This document shows, one piece after another, positions 22,901 through 29,367 of a stretch of 64,000 bases of DNA (within the stretch, counting starts at the first letter, position 1; each line of letters opens with the position of its first letter). The translations under genes were made by a program, and so were the position numbers. The stretch covers positions 1 to 64,000 of the forward strand of contig VGRJ01000014.1 of the NCBI GenBank assembly GCA_016875405.1. Reading direction: 5' to 3'. The notes beneath the pieces were generated by a model, which ran no database searches, was not told the origin of the DNA, and saw only the letters and a list, made by a program, of their open reading frames with translations. The stretch is from Deltaproteobacteria bacterium. GTDB taxonomy: Bacteria; Myxococcota_A; Polyangia; Polyangiales; Polyangiaceae.

Positions 22901-23730
22901 TGAACACGATCGGGGACATGAACGTGCCGATCAACTCCGGGATCGCGCAGGCGCGCGCGGCGGGCGCCGTACCCTTCTTGCGGCCCGACCAGGCCGAGCG
23001 GTACCCGGAACTCCTCGACTACGTGACGCCGAAGGCGCTCTACGACGCGCTCGGAGGCCGAACCCCGAACCAGGATTTGATCGACCGTCACGTCGTCGAG
23101 GGGATCACCGCGCTGGCACGTCACCCCGCAGGCGCCGCGTGTGCGACGAGCGCGAACGCCGCCGACGCGGACGCGACCTGGACCTCGCTCGAAGGCGAGG
23201 CGCGCGCCTGCTACCCGAGCTGCACCGGCGACGGCGACTGCTACTCCGGCACGCGGTGCGACGAGGCTTCGATGCGCTGCGTGCCCCGCGTGCTCGGAGA
23301 GCAACGCTGCGAGGAGGCGCTCTGGGACGCCGACGATCTCGATGAGGGCAAGCACCGCTACTTCGAGCAGCGCTCGCCCGTCCCGCATCGCCTCGCGCGA
23401 CTCACCGCCTCGGCAGCGACCTCGAGCGTGGATGCGGTCTGGGCTCCGCGCCTCCTCGGCGTCCCGTTCGGAGAGGACGCCAACGCGATGCAGCCGCTGC
23501 CCGCGCCGGCGGGCCGCATCACCGGTCTCCTCGACGCGTACACCGTGCCGCAAGGGGAGCACACCTTCGTCAACGGCGAGCCTTGCCAGAGCTTCGATCA
23601 CGGGAGCTACCTCACCAATCTGGTGGCGCGGTTCTTCGAGTCGGACGGGACGGATCTCTACTACCTGAGCCACCCGAAGACGCATCACTGCCTCGCGACC
23701 GAAACGCCCTCCTGCGACTACGCCAAGTGA
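19993..23730 (+). CDS. very large lipoprotein with lipase-like alpha/beta-hydrolase core
   Basis: 1245 aa. Lipoprotein signal with GAGC (Cys24). The N-terminal third is beta-rich. Residues about 510-720 contain QPFNVNLYGHGYTGNFLEQ and, after two Asp-rich calcium-type segments (DRDGDLDSGGDF, DFDGDGTGDVAGDFDGDG), TYGTWGESLGGILSAIHG: a GxSxG nucleophile elbow. A Cys-rich patch (CYPSCTGDGDCYSGTRCD) lies near residue 1075. The His for a triad may be in the C-terminal QSFDHGSY. Predicted surface esterase/lipase; the family is common in myxobacteria but uncharacterised to my knowledge. The stop overlaps the next start (GTGA). Confidence 0.75.
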   Translation: MATVRVWKRVVLGALTIGLSGAGCDVGRAPLDYGRTPDGGGSVVRYDLGARPLPSIPLPNDTATWPDPTSRTGLRVNASLIAPTNLETQARERFSQMEGWGTFAPVTVGFDVDRDADGYAAYAGAALDLDNLRKRHQGDDYEFANDAVYLVNLKTGLPIPLDMGNGNFDYTLKQLDKYWANDPRKSERNLLFETVDETNGGAVTSYAPEHDSDYDGVLDRPNLARENICPGPDPICDAPESGEPYASAECRQRRQLRDRCIADNLLDWYERETDTLVLRPLIPMDEMTRYAVVVTDRTVDGLGNPVRSPFPQVFHAAQRVAATEVEAAIDNPKLANYWGDVAGTGLGRVSFLWSFTTQPTVDDLKRLRDGLYGTGPFARFATSYPPVLELQRAVGLVGGLNEGATDPPNWQTSPLGVDAQCPKKAGNLWIVKFDDLRSTLKNILSQGFGLASGPSLDLLLRRLSAIDHMVIGTYKVPFLLEGGPKSTDPNAAFRLNYRSGEGEETTDTVQVWMMVPKASAKHQQPFNVNLYGHGYTGNFLEQIFYAGNMAEHGLATAGINAMGHGISFSKNEETGAGALLGGACYRPFLDALGLTRARDLDRDGDLDSGGDFWSSYLFHTRDGVRQSVLDHIQLVRIMRAFGGTATMQCRNDGDAESAVRPCDFDGDGTGDVAGDFDGDGVADLGGPDATYGTWGESLGGILSAIHGAIDAYVTSAVPGSGGGGLVDIGVRSFQGGVVEAVLLRLWGPLLVSIPASSRPKCSATSANGDNCTMCAEGEQSVRWVLPNVNGTGEVEVECVDPTAIANSTVLVQNLDTGEVRCTSVDDAQRFRIGLPTSRGDRVLVTFWDGKHQVDDYEHCILKTQDLRHTIDAWGLGRHLTGAQSGDGSATCTGQACTSFEGAFFEAGSPLTSPGEGLGLRRQSPSLRRFIGLAQAALEPGDPVSFSPYYALKSMTDPFGATIAPHAMLTLNTIGDMNVPINSGIAQARAAGAVPFLRPDQAERYPELLDYVTPKALYDALGGRTPNQDLIDRHVVEGITALARHPAGAACATSANAADADATWTSLEGEARACYPSCTGDGDCYSGTRCDEASMRCVPRVLGEQRCEEALWDADDLDEGKHRYFEQRSPVPHRLARLTASAATSSVDAVWAPRLLGVPFGEDANAMQPLPAPAGRITGLLDAYTVPQGEHTFVNGEPCQSFDHGSYLTNLVARFFESDGTDLYYLSHPKTHHCLATETPSCDYAK

Positions 23731-24749
23731 CGCACCTCGACGATGAGACCAGGCGCGCCGTCCGCGCGGCGCAGCTCGCGTGGTACGCGCGGTGGCTCGA
23801 GGGAGAGGAGGCCCGCGCCGCGTTTCGAGCACTCGTCCTGCGCGGTCGTGAACGCCTGCTCACCGCGAGGCTCGCTGACCTCGTCGACGAGCCGGCCCTC
23901 GAGCGGATGCTCGACACCTACCTGTCCCCCGCCCTCCTCGATGGGACGCTCGCGCCGGCGGTCGCTGCGCTGGTCGACGCGATCGCGCGCCGCGCTTCGC
24001 TCCGCGAGGAGAGTCCCGGGGCGCTCGTCGGAGCCGAAGCCGAGAGGGCCGTCGCCCGCACCGCCGGCGAGCCCGAGGTGGTGAGCGCCGCGCTGGTGGA
24101 CGCGATCGTGAAGACGAAGGGGGTCGAAGAGGCCGCGAGCGGGCAGCTCTTCGAAGCGCTCGACGGCTTCTCTCGTCGCGTCAACCCCTTCGTCGCCGAA
24201 TGGGGCCTGCCGCTCCTCGTCGGGACGCTCCCGCTCCTCGCGCGTGGTGCGGTGAAGGGCGCGCTCGCAACCTTTCAAGCCGAGTTCGAGCGACGGCTCG
24301 AGCCCGAGATCCGACGCTACCTCGCGACCTTCGTGCGCCGCTCCTTCGACGCGGCCGCGAGCGAGTTCGCGAAGCGGCGGAGCGACCCAGACATGGTGCG
24401 GCTGCGAACGGAGCTCGCGAGCGCGGTGATGGCCGTACCGCTCGAGCACCTCGTGTGGTCGCCCGACACGCCGGCGGGCAAGCGGGCGCTCGACGCCGTC
24501 GCAGCCTGCGTCCGAGGCCTCGGTCGCCACGACGCCCTGCGAGCCGAGCTTCGACTTGCGTTACGTCAAGCCCTTGCCGACGAGCGGTCGCTTGCCGAGG
24601 CGCTCGAGCGCCATGGGATCTCGGTCCCCGCCGACGACGCCCTCGCCGACGCGCTCTGGCCGGGCGTACGGTCCCTGCTCGGCGACGCAGTGGTCGTCGA
24701 CGCGCTCGGCTGCGCGATCGAGGAGTCCCTCGCGCCGCTCGGGGGATGA
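23727..24749 (+). CDS. conserved hypothetical protein, all-helical
   Basis: 340 aa. The track ORF begins at 23583, inside the upstream gene. The GTG at 23727 overlaps the upstream TGA (GTGA), and codon usage fits from there (THLDDETRRAVRAAQLAWYARW). The protein is almost entirely helical, Ala/Leu/Arg/Glu-rich, without a signal peptide. One amphipathic-to-hydrophobic stretch (PFVAEWGLPLLVGTLPLLARGAVKGALATF) could touch a membrane. I do not recognise the family. Coupling to the giant lipase-like gene suggests a role linked to it. The 3' end nearly abuts the convergent FAAL gene. Confidence 0.65.
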   Translation: MTHLDDETRRAVRAAQLAWYARWLEGEEARAAFRALVLRGRERLLTARLADLVDEPALERMLDTYLSPALLDGTLAPAVAALVDAIARRASLREESPGALVGAEAERAVARTAGEPEVVSAALVDAIVKTKGVEEAASGQLFEALDGFSRRVNPFVAEWGLPLLVGTLPLLARGAVKGALATFQAEFERRLEPEIRRYLATFVRRSFDAAASEFAKRRSDPDMVRLRTELASAVMAVPLEHLVWSPDTPAGKRALDAVAACVRGLGRHDALRAELRLALRQALADERSLAEALERHGISVPADDALADALWPGVRSLLGDAVVVDALGCAIEESLAPLGG

Positions 24750-24757
24750 CCGCGCCG

Positions 24758-26566
24758 CTAGCGAGGCGGCTTCCCGCCGAACACCGCGTCGCGAAGGTAG
24801 CCGAGCTGGCTCCGCGTGAGCTCCCGCGCCGCATCGACCCTACCGCCCCCGCGCGCCGAGGAGCGCACGAAGAGCCGACCGGACTCGTAGAGGCTGCGTG
24901 TCTCCCGCCGCTTGAGCTTGCCGCTCGACGTCTTCGGGAGCACGCCCGGCTCGACCACCACCACGTCGTCGACGGCGAGCCCGATCGCCTGTCGAACGAC
25001 TCGCTGCACCTCGCCCTTCAACGACTCACGGGCGTCGGGGTCGGCCACGCTCGCCTCGACGCAGAGGACGACGCGCTCTCGGTCGTTCAGCGGACGCGAG
25101 GTCCCGAACGCGATGACGTTCCCCTTTCGCACTCCCGGGACCCGGCTCGTCGCCCACTCGAGATCCTGCGGGTAGTAGTTGCGACCATTGACGATGATCA
25201 ACTCTTTCGTCCGCCCGCAGACGTAGACCTCGCCCGCCACCAGGTAGCCGAGATCCCCCGTGCGTAGCCAGCCCCCAGCGAACGCGGCCCGGGTCTCGGC
25301 GGGCTCGTCGAAGTAGCCGGAGGTCACGCTGGGCCCGCGCACCCGGAGTTCACCGACCTCGCGCTCGGGCAGCGGCGACGCGCTCGCCGCGTCATCCTCG
25401 GCGAAGGCGCGAACCTCGTGTCCGTCGAAGCCGTGACCACAGCTCACGACCGAGGCCACGCGCTCCGGAGGGACGTCGGCCTTCGAGGCGAGCGGGTCGG
25501 CACGACCTTCGGCCGCGAGCACCTCGGCGTCGACGTCGTCGGTCCGAAGCCCAGTCCCCAGTCCTGCAAACGACACCGCAAGCGTCGCCTCGGCGAGCCC
25601 GTAGCTCGGCATCAGCGCGCGCCGATCAAAGCCGGCGGCAGCGAAGCGGTCGGCGAAGGCCTCGAGGTTGGCCGCGCGGATCGGCTCTGCGCCGCACCCG
25701 GCGACCCGCCACGTCGAGAGGTCGAGCCCGGCGAGCTCCGCGTCCTTGATGCGCTTGCAGCAGAGCGCGTAGGCAAAGTTGGGTCCGAACGAGATCGTCG
25801 CGCGGTGGCGCGAGATCGCCTCGAGCCAGCGGACGGGCCGCTTCAAGAACTCGTACGGCGGGAGGAACGTGATCGTGTTCCGGTGGTAGAGGGGCCCGAG
25901 CACGAACCCGATGAGACCCATGTCGTGATAGAGCGGGAGCCAGCTCACGCCGCTGTCGTTCCCGTCCTCGATCCGGATGCCGAGCTTCATGAACGCATGC
26001 ACGTTGTGAGCGACGTTCGCGTGCGTCACGACGACGCCCTTCGGCGCCGAGGTGGAGCCCGAGGTGAACTGCAGAAACGCGATGTCGTCGAGCGAGACCG
26101 ACACGGGTCGAAGCGGGGCCGTCGAGCCGCGCATGTCCTCGACCGCTACGACTCGACGCAGCGAAGGCGCGGAGGCCTGCACCGAGCCGAGCAGTGCCTT
26201 GATCTCGCGGTCGGTCACGAGCATTCGAGCGCCGCTCTTCGCGACGATGTGGAGCGTGCTCTCGAGGTACCCGTCGAGCTTACGGAGCCCGGCAGGCGGG
26301 TAGATCGGCACCGGGACGAGCCCGGCCCGCAGCGCGCCAAGGAACGCGAAGACGAAGTCCTGGTTGTCCGGCAACACGAGCGCGACCCGATCGCCCTTCG
26401 AGAGGCCGAGAGCCTGGAGCGCGCCTCCAAAGTATCCCGTCGCCCGCTCGACCCCGCCGAACGAGAAGAACGGCTCGGCGCGCGTGTCGTCGTCGATGAA
26501 GCGAAAGCCGTTGCGGGTCGCGCTCGCAGCGTCCTCGAGCGCTTGACAGATCGTGCGAAGCGTCAT
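24758..26566 (-). CDS. fatty acyl-AMP ligase (FAAL)
   Basis: 602 aa. ANL superfamily: LQFTSGSTSAPKGVVVTH (ATP-binding A3), then SWLPLYHDMGLIGFVLGPLYHR, typical of FAALs rather than acyl-CoA synthetases. Further motifs are RVAGCGAEPIRA, PSYGLAEATLAVSF, WLRTGDLGYL, and the C-terminal catalytic-lysine loop LPKTSSGKLKRRETR. FAALs activate fatty acids as acyl-AMP and load them on an acyl carrier protein, and the gene overlaps an ACP gene (ATGA). No PKS or NRPS module is adjacent, so the downstream lipid product is unknown. Cytoplasmic. Confidence 0.93.
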   Translation of the reverse strand: MTLRTICQALEDAASATRNGFRFIDDDTRAEPFFSFGGVERATGYFGGALQALGLSKGDRVALVLPDNQDFVFAFLGALRAGLVPVPIYPPAGLRKLDGYLESTLHIVAKSGARMLVTDREIKALLGSVQASAPSLRRVVAVEDMRGSTAPLRPVSVSLDDIAFLQFTSGSTSAPKGVVVTHANVAHNVHAFMKLGIRIEDGNDSGVSWLPLYHDMGLIGFVLGPLYHRNTITFLPPYEFLKRPVRWLEAISRHRATISFGPNFAYALCCKRIKDAELAGLDLSTWRVAGCGAEPIRAANLEAFADRFAAAGFDRRALMPSYGLAEATLAVSFAGLGTGLRTDDVDAEVLAAEGRADPLASKADVPPERVASVVSCGHGFDGHEVRAFAEDDAASASPLPEREVGELRVRGPSVTSGYFDEPAETRAAFAGGWLRTGDLGYLVAGEVYVCGRTKELIIVNGRNYYPQDLEWATSRVPGVRKGNVIAFGTSRPLNDRERVVLCVEASVADPDARESLKGEVQRVVRQAIGLAVDDVVVVEPGVLPKTSSGKLKRRETRSLYESGRLFVRSSARGGGRVDAARELTRSQLGYLRDAVFGGKPPR

Positions 26567-26847
26567 GGCTTCCCCTCCTCGTTGGCGTGGAGTCGGCCTT
26601 CGCCCTCGAGCCGGAGCGCGATCGCGCGCGCGACGTCGGCGAGCGTCACGACGTCACGCAGATCGGCATCGGTGATGCGGAGCCGAAAGCGGTCCTCGAG
26701 GTCGCCGACGAGCTCCATCACACCGAGCGAGTCGATCCCAAGGTCGGACACGAGCTCCGTTGAGTCGCCTACCTCGGTGCCTTCATCGGCGTGTTCGACG
26801 ATGACGCTTCGCACTTCGGCGAGGACGGTCGCTCGCGTCCAACTCAT
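26563..26847 (-). CDS. acyl carrier protein
   Basis: 94 aa. Four-helix ACP with phosphopantetheine site LVSDLGIDSLGVMELVGDLEDRF (Ser of DSLG). Slightly long N-terminus compared with AcpP and overlapping the FAAL gene, so it is a dedicated partner rather than the fatty-acid-synthase ACP. Start ATG at 26847 with GAGGGC just upstream. Confidence 0.93.
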   Translation of the reverse strand: MSWTRATVLAEVRSVIVEHADEGTEVGDSTELVSDLGIDSLGVMELVGDLEDRFRLRITDADLRDVVTLADVARAIALRLEGEGRLHANEEGKP

Positions 26848-26906
26848 GCCCTCGGTCGTAGCAAGGCCTGCGCGCTTCGTCGAGGCGACAGCGCGATAAG
26901 CGCCCG

Positions 26907-27725
26907 TCAGGTCGAGCGCACAGCCTCGATGAGCGCGGCGACCTCATCGAGCGCTTCGAGCGCGCGGAGGCCGTACCACATGAACGCCTTGCCATCGACG
27001 AAGCGGACCTCGGGCCGGCACGCGAGCGCCTCGAAGACGGCGGCGTCGCTCGGCGAGAACTCGTGCGGCTCGTCGGGCAAGAGGACGAGCCTCGGCCGCC
27101 GGGCGTCGACCTCGTCGAGGGTCACCCGCGGATAGCGGGTGTCGCGTCCCGGCGCGGACACCGCGGGTCGCAGCCCGAGGTCGGCTCGAAGCGGGTAGCG
27201 GCGCGCGCGATCGGCGAAGACGTTGCGACCACCCGAGAGCTCGAGGACGTCGGACAGGAAGGCCCCCGAGTTGGCGGTCATCAGCGGGTCCATCCAGATC
27301 GGAAAAAAGGTCGGGAGTCCGTCCCCTCGCTCGGCCGCAGCGTGACGCGCGAGACGCGCCTCGGCTTCCTCCAACAGAGGCTCCAGCTCGAGCTCGGGGA
27401 AGAGCGCCGCGAGCGCCCTCACGTGCGCGAGCCCCTCGGCGACGGTGCAGGGGAAGGACAAGAAGACCTTTACCCCCGCGGCCTCGAGCCGCTCGATGTC
27501 GGCTCGCCGATTCTCCTCCTGGTTGGCGACGACGAGCTCCGGCTCGAGCGCGAGGATCGCGTCGACGTCGGCATTCTTGGTCCCGCCGATCGTCGGAACG
27601 CCCAGGATTTGCCGGGGCGCGACGCAGTACTCCGTGCGACCGACGAGCCGCTCGCCAAGACCGAGACGCGCGAGCGTGTACGTGTCGCTCGGCACGAGCG
27701 AGACGATCCGCCTAGGCCCGGTCAC
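26907..27725 (-). CDS. periplasmic-binding-fold protein, BtuF/cobalamin-binding-like, no signal peptide
   Basis: 272 aa from the GTG at 27725, which overlaps the upstream stop (GTGA); the track start at 27800 would read into the neighbour. Helical-backbone metal-receptor fold: RRIVSLVPSDTYTLARLGLGERLVGRTEYC, PTIGGTKNADVDAILALEPELVVANQEENRR, and FPIWMDPLMTANSGAFLSDVLELSGGRNVF. These match cobalamin-binding BtuF-like proteins. The start chosen gives no signal peptide or lipobox, so it may be cytoplasmic, unlike true transporter subunits. No BtuC or BtuD nearby. Confidence 0.78.
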   Translation of the reverse strand: MTGPRRIVSLVPSDTYTLARLGLGERLVGRTEYCVAPRQILGVPTIGGTKNADVDAILALEPELVVANQEENRRADIERLEAAGVKVFLSFPCTVAEGLAHVRALAALFPELELEPLLEEAEARLARHAAAERGDGLPTFFPIWMDPLMTANSGAFLSDVLELSGGRNVFADRARRYPLRADLGLRPAVSAPGRDTRYPRVTLDEVDARRPRLVLLPDEPHEFSPSDAAVFEALACRPEVRFVDGKAFMWYGLRALEALDEVAALIEAVRST

Positions 27726-28348
27726 GCGCGCCACCACGCGAGCAGCCACAGCGCGAGTCCCACGGCGCCGACGACGAGAGGCCGGGTGCCCTTCTCCCAC
27801 TCGAGGCGCGCGACGCCGGCGACCCGCTGAGCTGCGAACGCAAACCCGCCCGACGACAGCGCGAGCCCGAGCACAAGGAACACGACCCAGAGCGTTCGAG
27901 GCCGCTCATCGCTGCGCAGCCTAGCGAGCTCGGCCGCCTCGATGGCGCGATCCGGCTCGGCCCGCTCGTGCCGACCGAGCGCCGACAGCCTGGCGATCTC
28001 CGACGCCGCGCGAGCCTCGTCGCTCGCGTGAGGCGTCACGAGCCACCGGGTGTCGAGAGCTGCCTGTCGGACCGCCCTCCAAGCGTAGAGGGCGGTGTCG
28101 CGACGGTGATGCTCCTCGGCCGCCCGCGCGAGGGCGCCGAGCCGCCGGTACGCCTGCTCGATGTGCGGCGCTCCGGGGGCGTAAAAGCTCGCGGCTCGTC
28201 GGGCTTCCGCGATCGCGGCGTCGGCGTCGCCCCGGTCGAGGGCCGCATCGCTCGCGTCGAGGGCTCGCTCACCGCCGACGACGACGCGCACGGTCCACGC
28301 GGCGAGCCCGGCAACGAGGACTGCGACGACGACGAGCGCCCGCTTCAC
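27722..28348 (-). CDS. hypothetical membrane protein
   Basis: 208 aa. N-terminal helix (ALVVVAVLVAGLAAWTVRVVVG), a soluble helical middle of tetratricopeptide-like character (DAALDRGDADAAIAEARRAASF, AYRRLGALARAAEEH), then two C-terminal helices. ATGA overlap with the upstream permease and GTGA overlap with the downstream gene. Not a known family to me. The middle faces the periplasm if the N-terminal helix is an uncleaved signal. Confidence 0.62.
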   Translation of the reverse strand: MKRALVVVAVLVAGLAAWTVRVVVGGERALDASDAALDRGDADAAIAEARRAASFYAPGAPHIEQAYRRLGALARAAEEHHRRDTALYAWRAVRQAALDTRWLVTPHASDEARAASEIARLSALGRHERAEPDRAIEAAELARLRSDERPRTLWVVFLVLGLALSSGGFAFAAQRVAGVARLEWEKGTRPLVVGAVGLALWLLAWWRA

Positions 28349-29277
28349 GTGAAGTCACGCCGCTGGAAGACGAGCGCGCCGACGGCGAGGAGACCGAGCA
28401 CCCAGCCAGCGCTCTGCACGCCGGCTTGAAGCACATACCCGAGCAAGTTCCCGTCCGCCGCTTCGCCCGTGAGGAGCGGGCGAGCCGGAACATAGACATG
28501 CAGGTTCGGGACGACCTTCGCGAGCACGGCCGAGACGTCGTGCATCACCTGCCCGAAGACCTTCACGGGGAGCCGCGACATCGTGTCTGCGCTGCGCCCG
28601 ACGAGGAACGTGCCGAGCGTGAGCAGCGCCGACAGGAACGGCGTCGAGAACGCCGAGAACAGCATCGCAATCGCAGAGACGATCGCGACCTCCATCAACG
28701 TCAGCGCGCCCGACGAGACGATCAGCGAACGTTCGGCCGGCGCCGTCGAGGCGAGGCCCACACCCACGGCGAACATCGCGATGGCCCAGGGGATCGGGGC
28801 TGCGGTACGCGCCGACGGGAGACGCCAAACGGCGAACGCGAGCGCGAGCGCGAGCCCGGCGATGCTGCAGACCGAGACGACGGGGGACCGGCCGCCGAGC
28901 ACCGCGCTCATCGCGAGGACGAGCCCGCTCTCGGCGAGGACGAACACCGCGACGACCAACATGATGCCCAGGTATTTCCCGACGAGATACTCACCTCGCG
29001 CGATCGGGCGCGCGAGGATCGGGAGGATCGTCTTCATCTCGAGCTCGCGGTGGAGCGAGGTCGCCCCGATCAGGATCGCGACCGCGAGTGAAAAGACGCT
29101 CACGGTCATGGCGCCGAGGTCGGCGACGACCCGCGGAGCCTCGTGGAGCGTGAACGCGCCGACGACGAGCGAGTAGAACGCGACGGCGACCGCGACGCCC
29201 GCGAGCCCGAGGAGCACTCGCGCGCGGACGGCTTCGCGGTAGGTGCCGTAGGCGATCGTGGCGATGCGTTGGAGCAT
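28345..29277 (-). CDS. ABC-2 type transporter permease
   Basis: 310 aa with six or more membrane helices. ATSLHRELEMKTILPILARPIARGEYLVGKYLGI is the typical cytoplasmic loop after helix 2 of ABC-2 permeases (NosY/YhaP-like), and the ending VLGLLAVGALVFQRRDFT is also usual. No ATP-binding gene is in this operon, so it must borrow an ATPase encoded elsewhere. First gene of a three-gene overlapping operon with 27722 and 26907. Confidence 0.82.
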   Translation of the reverse strand: MLQRIATIAYGTYREAVRARVLLGLAGVAVAVAFYSLVVGAFTLHEAPRVVADLGAMTVSVFSLAVAILIGATSLHRELEMKTILPILARPIARGEYLVGKYLGIMLVVAVFVLAESGLVLAMSAVLGGRSPVVSVCSIAGLALALAFAVWRLPSARTAAPIPWAIAMFAVGVGLASTAPAERSLIVSSGALTLMEVAIVSAIAMLFSAFSTPFLSALLTLGTFLVGRSADTMSRLPVKVFGQVMHDVSAVLAKVVPNLHVYVPARPLLTGEAADGNLLGYVLQAGVQSAGWVLGLLAVGALVFQRRDFT

Positions 29278-29289
29278 GGCATTCGACGC

Positions 29290-29320
29290 GCGGCCCGCGA
29301 GGGGAACGGGCCCGGGCCGC
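29290..29320. repeat. 8-bp inverted repeat upstream of the ABC-2 permease gene
   Basis: GCGGCCCG (29290-29297) and CGGGCCGC (29313-29320) with a 15-nt loop, without a T-tract. It lies 12 nt upstream of the permease start and downstream of the MopE-type gene. It could be a weak terminator or a 5' leader stem. Confidence 0.3.
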
Positions 29321-29367
29321 CGCGCTAGGAGGTCATAACACCCCGGCGCGAGGCGGCAAAGGCGGCG

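Noticed and set aside
24758-28348. A natural-product gene cluster around FAAL-ACP
   Set aside because: No PKS, NRPS, condensation, thioesterase or tailoring gene is adjacent; only the pair itself is supported.
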